NCBI GenBank assembly: GCA_032158295.1
Contig: CM063253.1
Location: 10,483,613-10,547,612, forward strand
From: Pycnopodia helianthoides
Taxonomy: Eukaryota; Echinodermata; Asteroidea; Forcipulatida; Asteriidae
Length of the DNA stretch: 64,000 nt
Direction of reading: 5' to 3'
Part shown: one piece after another, positions 56,292-64,000 of the stretch
Layout: the number at the start of each line of letters is the position of its first letter
Position numbering within the stretch: the first letter of the stretch is position 1
The notes under the pieces: generated by a model
Told to the model about the DNA's origin: nothing
Databases searched by the model: none
Seen by the model: the letters and a program-made list of their open reading frames with translations, nothing else
Program-made: the position numbers and the translations under genes

Positions 56292-56825
56292 TATAGAAAT
56301 ATCAACATTTTCTATAATGATAAACGATATCAAAAATGTGTTAGATTATTAAAATTAGTCTACTTTCATTAGGCCAAAAAAAAAACAAATTGTTGAGTTG
56401 CCCTCCAGTCAAAATATTTGAAGGGGTCGGTCGGTCGGATTTTTTTATTTATTTATTTTTTCCCCCTCAACTGTCATTTGAAGATCGAAATGCATTGGAA
56501 CTGATCCCAAATACAATGTCTCCCAATATACAATGATCTAGTAGTGTGCAGAAGCACATAAATAATGAAAAGACATGAAACATTCAACTTCATATCTTCT
56601 AACATTTTTATTTCAACATTTTAAACACTTTTTCCTGGCACTTTATTGGTTCCTTTTTGTATGCACAACAAAACACAACAAAACTAACCTGTAAACATTT
56701 CACATTTCAAAAGGTGATAGGTTTTGGAAATATCACTGAATATCTCGAGCGGTTATGCATGCAGGAAGAATAATCTGTAACTAGAATACACAATCTGAGA
56801 AACGTTTCATGCATGATTCGTTATA

Positions 56826-57293
56826 GACCCAGTTACTGGGGCGCTGTACTCCTTTTTCGAAAAATTATCGGTCGTACTAGCGCCCCAGGAACTAATTTGT
56901 ACGTAACTACATCAATCTTCATTTTACCGGGTGCCCTGCCTCAACCTTGAAATCACGCGGTAGAGGCAGGGCACCTGTCAAATTTTAGACGGGTGCCCTG
57001 CCTCAACTGTGACGACAACAAGCTTAAGGGAGGTAGGGTACCCATCATTTAGACGGATGCCCTACCTCCCTCAACCGCGTTGATGTCACAGTTGAGGCAG
57101 GGCACATGTCTCAAATTTGACAGGTGCCCTGCCTCAACCGCGTGGTTTCACGGTTGAGGCAGGGCACCCGGGATCCTGCTGAGAGCGTGATCACATTGAT
57201 GTAGTTACGTACAATAAGTTCCTGGGGCGCAAGTACGACCGATAAACGTCAAAATTTTTCGAAAAAGGAGTACAGCGCCCCAGTAACTGGGTC
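56826..57293. mobile_element. 468-bp fold-back MITE, TA target
   Basis: Ends GACCCAGTTACTGGGGCGCT and the exact inverse, each beside TA. Inverted similarity runs inward through GTACTCCTTTTTCGAAAAA, CGTAACTACATCAAT and a series of GGTGCCCTGCCTCAAC / GTTGAGGCAGGGCACC words to a central hairpin at 57031-57073. Almost the whole element can fold on itself. Confidence 0.9.
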
Positions 57294-57299
57294 TAGGAC

Positions 57300-58380
57300 A
57301 CCGTATAGTCATCCATGTTGCTACTGCGTTGATGTCGATGCGAAGCCAATGCACAAGTACATGTGATGGTTCATATGATTTAAAACATGGGGAGTGTATT
57401 GGCAATTTGTTTTCTATACTTGCAAAAAAGCAACTGGCCATAAATTAAGTTTCAAACAAACAATAAATTCGAATTTTGTTAAATATAAACACGCTTAAAT
57501 AAGGATTACTTTTTGACAATGACGACTGCAATACATGTAGGTGATCAACGATAACAGTAATCCATGTTTCAAATTTCCAGTGACGTTTTTTTGAATTGTC
57601 TGTCTTTGATGTGGTGTGACATTCAAGAACTTAGCGATTGAGAACTTAGAGATCGGCCTGTGAATTTACCTTCGACAAGCGACTTATGCCCTCTGTCCTC
57701 CTCTTGCAGTTTGGCCACCTTGATGTTTTTACATAGTTTAATTTGCACATGTTTTCTGCGTGACTTTAATAATAGCGCAAAATGAAGTGGATGATGTTCG
57801 TTACTTACTGACGTTTGAGACTCCAGTGGACAGCTCTCTAGACAAAAATCCGAAAGATATCTGAAGCGATAAACAACGGAAATACTTCCCTTCGAACGCT
57901 AGTTTTTAAGAAACCACAGCAACTAATATTCGTGCATTCGATGTGGACTGTGTGAAGGTAACAAAGTACCGAACATCATTTGCTCAAGCGTCATCAAAAA
58001 CTGCGTCAACTTTTTCGAGCGTCACTAAAATCTGAAAAAAATTACGTTTGAAACTGGATAATCATAACTTATAATTTTTTTTACAGAACATGTAGAAGCT
58101 TGACAAAGTTTTTATTTTTAATAGATTTGAGGTATGCAGACCAGCCAACCTTGTCATTTTTTTTGAGTACCAAAATAGCGCAGTGCGGCATAAACCAGAA
58201 GCCCAGTGCACGGCGGCATAACCCAGAAGCCCAACTACTTGTTGGCACAATGCTAACGGTCAGTCCGTAAACCAGGGAAAAGTAGAAGAAAAAAATAGAG
58301 AAAAAAAAATAATAAACTAGAGATAGTGATTGTGAACAATCACAGAGCTGTTCTAATGCCCAAGGAGTCTCTAATTGAAA
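57300..58380. other. Region with a possible 5' donor, otherwise unassigned
   Basis: On the minus strand GTCA|GTAAGTAACG at about 57810-57800 is a good donor and could end a non-coding first Lar exon. There is no independent support. Confidence 0.2.
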
Positions 58381-58399
58381 AGAAATTGCAATGGTTGTG

Positions 58400-60010
58400 T
58401 AGTTTTGAGATACATGTATGGTCCCACTTCCGGTTGAACCGGAAGTAAAGGTCAACATGGGGTCACGGTTACCAAAGGATAATCTCCAACATGTCCAATG
58501 CTCAAGGAGTTTATAACTGAAAACAAATTGAGAGTTGAAGGTATACTTCTTGAGATATGATGGCTACAAGATTGCCAAATTAAATATTCACACGGCTGTC
58601 ACGCGAATAATTTTCTAAGAATTAAAATTTAATCTCATTATTCTAAGAGAGACATATTCTAGGTTGAAGACTGTCCGCACTGCAAAAATTTAGACATTGA
58701 CATTACACCAGTTTGACATTGTTTTCTGGTTTAAAAACGTCAGCTCCTGTTTCATAGAGTTAATGATCAGACAAAAAGTGAAACGTTCGTCTCATTTAAT
58801 AATGCGTTGAGTCGAAAACCCTAAACATTTTTTATGTAGGAACAAAACATCGTGTTCAAAAGTGATGGCTTCAACGTTAAATGCATTAGTCCTCTCTCGG
58901 TTAGGAATTCAAAAATGAAAGCAAACATTTTTGTGAAATTCATTAACTCGAGTAAGTCCCACTCAACAACTGGTTAATGAGATGCGCGTAAAACCATAGA
59001 GAAAGGACCAAAAACAAACTGAGGATTTTTCACCAACCGGAACATGACTTGTTAAAGTCTATGGTAGGAATGCATTTTACCAATCCTCAATGGTACAAAT
59101 TAACGGTAAACTTTCGTTAAAATTAAGTTAATTTGACAACTCCTAATGACCTGGAACATCTCTTCCTAGAAGCTTATTTGTTTTCAATAGTAATTTTTTG
59201 TAATTAAGGAAACTAACATAAAACTCAGATGGTAAAATTGTGTTGTTTGACCACCCAAATATTTACAATCGTACAGCCACGTCTTTTGTACACGGATAGA
59301 AAACCCTAAACGCACGTAGGAATTAGATGTAATGCTTGGTCATGCACAAAATCACATAGGCATGAACTAACTATATGGGTCCTCTGTCCGGTTAGGAATT
59401 AAATTAAAAAACGTTATGGTAAATTCCTATACTTGAGTAAGTCCCAGACTCGTAAAAAACCACCCTAACTTTTCATATTATATGTTGGTCACGCACAAAT
59501 CCAATGAGGTGTGTACAAACCAATTGGTCCACCTTCGATTAGGAATAAACAGCGGCACAATCTCCGATGCATTGCCGTGATTGTGCAATACAGAGTTTGT
59601 TTCATGGGGTCAGATTTACCAATCTTAAATCGTTAATTGTCATGGAACTACATTGTATTTGATTATTTTTAATGGCCTGGAATAACTCTTAGTAAAAGCA
59701 TTTGTGTTTTAAACTTGACTTGTGTATTATAATTAACTAAAATGTAACTTATTCTAAAAAGTTGTGTTTTAAACATTATTTTTTAGAGCCATTGGTTTTG
59801 TACACAGATAGAAAACGCGCAAAACAGTGATGTCATGATGACCTGATGGCGAATGTTAGGCTAGAATTGCTATTTACAATACAAGACGAGTCCATAACTG
59901 AAAAAGGTTTGAGGATAGGATGTATACTTCTTGAGATACATTGGACAAAAGATTGACTAATTAAATATTCACACAGCTGTCACGTGAATAATTAATTAAG
60001 AATTTTAATC
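58400..60010. repeat. Diverged duplicated blocks
   Basis: A block with ATAACTGAAAA, GTATACTTCTTGAGATA and AATATTCACACGGCTGTCAC at 58510-58620 recurs at 59890-59990. GTCCTC..CGGTTAGGAATT recurs at 58890 and 59380. Probably an old repeat unit of over 1 kb. Confidence 0.55.
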
Positions 60011-60149
60011 TAATTACATCTAAAATTTAAGTCAGGGCATTATAAGCTTTAATATGGTATATGATTTGTCTACTTTTGATAATTCTAAGAGGGACATATG
60101 GCTTTTGAAAGAGACACAGGTTAAGTCAATACGATTTGAGGGAAAGAAA

Positions 60150-60187
<38 letters not shown>
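60150..60187. repeat. (AAT)n microsatellite
   Basis: Uninterrupted AAT run of about a dozen units. Confidence 0.95.
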
Positions 60188-60194
<7 letters not shown>

Positions 60195-61055
60195 TTAAAA
60201 TCCGCCTGAAAGGGCGGAACAGCTAATAAAATAACAAATTCTTGCGGGCGGGGACAAGAATCCCTGTGAGGCACGGCAAAATGTACAAAACCTACCCACA
60301 GTTGCCGGGACCAGCGTTGCTGCGCGCGGAGTAAATGTACCAGTTTGTTGGTAGACTTTTTGCAAGTCCGGTCATGTGCGTGCGCAAAAAAGTCATAGGA
60401 AAAACATTTCACAGCAGCGCACACACATGGCCATACTTGCAATAGTTGTTACAACACTGTTTGAATGGGAACGGAATTACGGTAAGAATTTATCACTTTT
60501 TTAACAATTTTAAATTTGCGGAATGGATTTTCTTGACCCATGCAACGCTCAATGAGACTTCAAGGAATCACGTAGAGCCTATTTTTGGCGAGATCCGGTT
60601 TAAAATGAGAACTCCAGGTGCATAAACGTAAATGACAAAAAGTTTTGAATAGGAATTTGTACATCATGTACATGAGGTTCATGGAGCCGATAACGGATCG
60701 AACCTCATAATTCTAGGAGTATTCGGACACCATCTATCTATTCTTACAGGCCGAAACTCCCTGGACTCCAAGTTTCATTTTCTTACAAAAAACAATTTTA
60801 TCACTACAAAGTACAGAATTTGTTGAAGTAATGTATCTTAAAAAAGCAATAACTAAACTTTCTACAGCAGCTAGCCATATGAATTCACTCACTTAGTGTG
60901 GTACCATTTGACGCAATGAGATGTTGAGTGATCCCGAACGGGTTTAAGGGTACGATGCCCCCAAAAAACAAACTCAATCATTTTTTCTCCTAAAAAACCG
61001 AGGTGACTGCTCATATTTACAATAAATTTTTCTACACATTCTTAGCATTGTACGG

Positions 61056-61816
61056 TGTCGGGACACTTCGTACCTTTGCCACTTCGTACCCTGGACACTT
61101 TGTACCTTTTAAAGGTACGAAGTGACTTTGGACACTTTGTTCGTACCTTCTCACAAGACACTTCGTACCTTCAGAATTTCTGGATTTCTGCATCGTTTCT
61201 ACTAGGGTCACACCGCTAAAATTAAGTAATGGCCCATTGTCACTAGACTTGAGTTCAAGTCAATTGTAGTTCAGCATCGGAAGTATTTAATATTATATTT
61301 ACGTGTCGAGAAAATGAAAACATAAAAAAAATATAAAGGGTTTCCCAAATACAAAACCAGTACACTTTTAAATCAACCAATTTTTAAAACATTCATTGAA
61401 ATGAAACATTTAAAAATCATTCAAAAAGTTTGAAAGTATTCAATATCATATTTGCAGGCTGAGATAATGAGAACATAAAAACAAAAATATAGGGTTTACA
61501 AAACACGGACAAAATAAAGGTATTTTGAAGATATTTTTATACAATAAAAATAATAACATTTCAGATTAAAAAGGACATTCACATAACTAAGCAAAATGAA
61601 AATTCATTGAGTATCTCAACGAACATTTGTTATTGAGGAAATACCCATTTTACTGAAGGTACGAAGTGACTCGGCTGAAGATACGAAGTGACTCAGCTGA
61701 TGGTCACTTCTTACCTCGCCCACGGTACGAAGTGACCAATTTGGTTACGGTACGAAGTGTCCCGAAGGTACGGAGTGTCCAGGGTACGAAGTGGCAAAGG
61801 TACGAAGTGTCCGACA
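61056..61816. mobile_element. MITE built from GGTACGAAGTG repeats
   Basis: The left end TGTCGGGACACTTCGTACCT and the inverse of the right end (TGTCGGACACTTCGTACCTT) pair over about 50 bp. Each terminal 100-150 bp is a run of GTACGAAGTG(A/T)CC words in both orientations; the interior is plain AT-rich DNA. A target duplication is not clear. Confidence 0.82.
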
Positions 61817-62854
61817 TATAAATGTTAGCCTATTTGCCCTGGCGTTGAAAGGTAAGAAGTTTTCACAGCGTTTTTAAACCAACATTTTTTCTAAAAATAA
61901 CTCATTTTTGCAGACAAACTTCAGAAAAATTGCCATAATTTATTTGTTGATGATGATTGGCACCTTGTTTTGGGTTTGTTGGTTTATTCTTCACATGTAT
62001 CAACAGAAATTGGTAATGTGTGTATTAATTTGATTATGTTGTTTATCGCAAAGTTGTGAAGTATTCTGGAACTGGTCAAACGACTGTAATTATTACTATT
62101 ATTAAAACATTAATAACTGTATAAATATGTTCCAAATGAGTAAACTAAAAATGTGACAGTAATTTGATCAACAGTAAATTAGACTATCTGACTACCGACT
62201 ATAGAGTTAGACGCCGAGTTAGACACCTTGCGACCTAGCCTAAAATTGTAAAAAGTAAAGTTAGCGTAACGTATAAATTAAATTAAGTAAGGCATCGTTC
62301 TCTAAAATTCATTTACTTACGAAAGTGTTGAGTTGTCGAAGTGTGATGTATGTTTCTTAATGACCATGTTCCACTATATTTCACGCAAAAGGGTTGAAGC
62401 CACTACAACTTTGTGTGACATGGATAGATCACAGACAGCTCTTCGTATTTCCGTGCTTTGCTGTTGTAAAAATGGCCGCCGCACCTTAGTTCTATTGTAT
62501 TGAAATCTGCATTACACGCTGCATAAAATACACACGGACTGCCTGTGTGGAGTACATTGTTTAGTCATACATTACAGATCAGCGAACTCGTACTCAGGGG
62601 CCTTAGTTCAACGACTATCGCACTTCGTCACCGCCACAGAGCTTTGTGGTTTAGTATGTAGGACTACAGCGCCTCAGCGCTTTATCCAAAGCCACTGGTA
62701 TTGGCTGATTTTAAGAATGTTCATTGGTTCTTTTTCCTTGACCTTATTGACCCAATCACTCACTGTTGCATGAAAAAAATTTATAAAATTTTGTTTTTCC
62801 TTCTCTCTCTTTTGAGTGGAGTTACACTACTCCTTTTATTTCAAATAGTCAAAC

Positions 62855-63223
62855 TTAAAGAAACATTACAGAAACGGTTTTTGCTAACAAAACAGTTGCT
62901 GGCAGTGTGAGCACTAATGTAATCCACCATATACATAAACTGACAAACCTGTAGAAGTTTGAGATCGATCGGCCATCTGGGTCACGAGAAAATAGTGAAA
63001 ACCGATTACATTGCATGAAAGCATATAGATTCAACAAATGAATAAAACGCTCACTGAGCGATAAACTCCAATCGGAAAATTAGTTTATTCATTTCTCATC
63101 AAATATGGCATTTAAGACAGATATATTTAATCATCATTAGACCGTGTAAGTTTTATGTAAATCTGTGATCAAAAAGTACATTTTAAAAGTTTTTTTCTTA
63201 CCAATTCTGTAATGTTCCTTTAA
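62855..63223. mobile_element. TTAA MITE, copy 3 (inverted relative to copies 1 and 2)
   Basis: Begins TTAAAGAAACATTACAGAAA and ends ATTCTGTAATGTTCCTTTAA. The interior matches the inverse of 12171-12993 over its length, including CACTGAGCGATAAACTCCAA. Confidence 0.88.
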
Positions 63224-63319
63224 CAATGATTCTTGTTATGTCTTTACTTTAGTATACACTTGCGGACAAGTCTTTAAATTTGTAGGAGACCAATAAAGGG
63301 ACACAACGGCTTACTGTTT

Positions 63320-63924
63320 AATTTAGGGGTCATTCCGTGCCAACTCACCTGAAATTCAGAAAAGTTTGGCAGTTTTTTTTAAACAATCCCCTGTGGGTGC
63401 CTTGAACACACACAAATTTTTAGAGTCCTACTCCTTGGCATTTCTGAGATACGACCCCCCAAAAATTAAGCCCCGCCCCTTCAAATTGATATTTGTGTTT
63501 TTGAGCATTTTTAAAGGCCTATATCTACAAATGGAGAGAAGATATGTAGCTACAAATTAATTTACAGGGTATCTGGTATCCCATCAACTAGAATCTATTG
63601 TCAAAAGTAGCACAGCTCATTTGCATATCAAGGGTTAGGTCTTTAAAAACCTACATTTTGGCATTTTGGCATTGACCCCTAGTGCCTATGTGAAATGTCC
63701 GACTGCTTTTATATTTCATTTGGGCATAAACTAGGTGCATATGTGTGACATATTATGAGGATAGACCAATCACACCTTTGATGGGTATTTGGCAGGGGTC
63801 TTAATATGCGTCCAACTTAAAACATGCCCAAAAACGCCGTTTTCAAGTGTTTTTTTGACAACGTGGGACATTACTGACAGATTTACCAATTTTTTCCTGT
63901 AATACTTTGTACCCAGTCTACTTA

Positions 63925-63927
<3 letters not shown>
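63320..63927. mobile_element. Possible end of an unclassified repeat
   Basis: Sequence from GGGTCATTCCGTGCCAACTC onward has the low-complexity, non-coding look of a transposon end. The other end is outside or lost. Confidence 0.3.

Positions 63928-63957
<30 letters not shown>
63928..63957. repeat. A-tract of about 30 bases
   Basis: Uninterrupted poly(A). It may be the tail of a retroposed sequence on the plus strand, but no body is recognised upstream. Confidence 0.9.
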
Positions 63958-63959
<2 letters not shown>

Positions 63960-64000
63960 TTTTTGTACTCCTTCATGGTAAGATTTTTTTTAAAGTACAC

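Noticed and set aside
60032..60442. 136-codon minus-strand open frame with a poly-Tyr run
   Set aside because: The Tyr run is a translation of the AAT microsatellite; no recognisable domain.
62280..62600. Possible first exon or promoter (donor GTAAGT on the minus strand near 62315, ATGGCCGCCGCACC at 62472)
   Set aside because: Isolated motifs 10 kb from the start exon without further support; not enough to call.

Overview
The window is eukaryotic, intron-rich and AT-rich. It looks like nuclear DNA of an invertebrate animal, probably a marine deuterostome. The reasons are one large spliced receptor gene, many non-autonomous DNA transposons with terminal inverted repeats, a CR1/L2-type LINE, tRNA-derived SINEs, a Penelope-like remnant and very frequent TACATGTA-type palindromes. 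I cannot name the species; an echinoderm or hemichordate is only a guess.

One host gene dominates. On the minus strand, from about 52.45 kb down past base 1, lie the signal peptide and most of the ectodomain of a LAR-type (type IIa) receptor protein tyrosine phosphatase. I could place 16 exons with consistent splice phases: signal peptide, Ig1, Ig2 (two exons), Ig3, FN1 to FN4, FN5 (two exons), FN6 (two exons), FN7, FN8 and the first half of FN9. Together they give 3,435 nt, or 1,145 codons, with no stop. The rest of FN9, the membrane segment and both phosphatase domains must lie beyond base 1. Every domain border is a phase-1 junction. Introns sit exactly where vertebrate LAR-family genes carry micro-exons: inside Ig2 (meA), between Ig2 and Ig3 (meB) and inside FN5 (meC/LASE-c).

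The most interesting object is an unexpected candidate exon at 35159-35461, inside the intron at the meA site. It is 303 nt, open, phase 1-1, with good splice sites. It would insert a 101-residue Ser/Thr/Asn-rich segment with three N-glycosylation sequons into Ig2, where vertebrates insert at most 9 residues. The FN5 intron holds a 39-copy 55-bp minisatellite and a possible 30-nt micro-exon.

Layout on the + strand: 1-5.2 kb, FN9a/FN8/FN7/FN6b exons and transposon fragments. 5.3-7.3 kb, L2-like LINE. 9.7-18.3 kb, FN6a, FN5b, TTAA MITE pair, minisatellite, FN5a. 20.2-29.8 kb, FN4 to FN1, Ig3 and Ig2b, with a Penelope/hammerhead remnant and a partial copy of the FN2 exon. 29.8-39.7 kb, SINE cluster, candidate cassette exon, hAT MITE, a CAGG-ended element and Ig2a. 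40-48.3 kb, a dense nest of DNA transposons, then Ig1. 49.9-52.3 kb, another TIR element and the start exon. 52.5-64 kb has no recognisable coding exon; it holds degenerate tandem repeats and three fold-back elements built from repeated short palindromic motifs, plus a third copy of the TTAA MITE.
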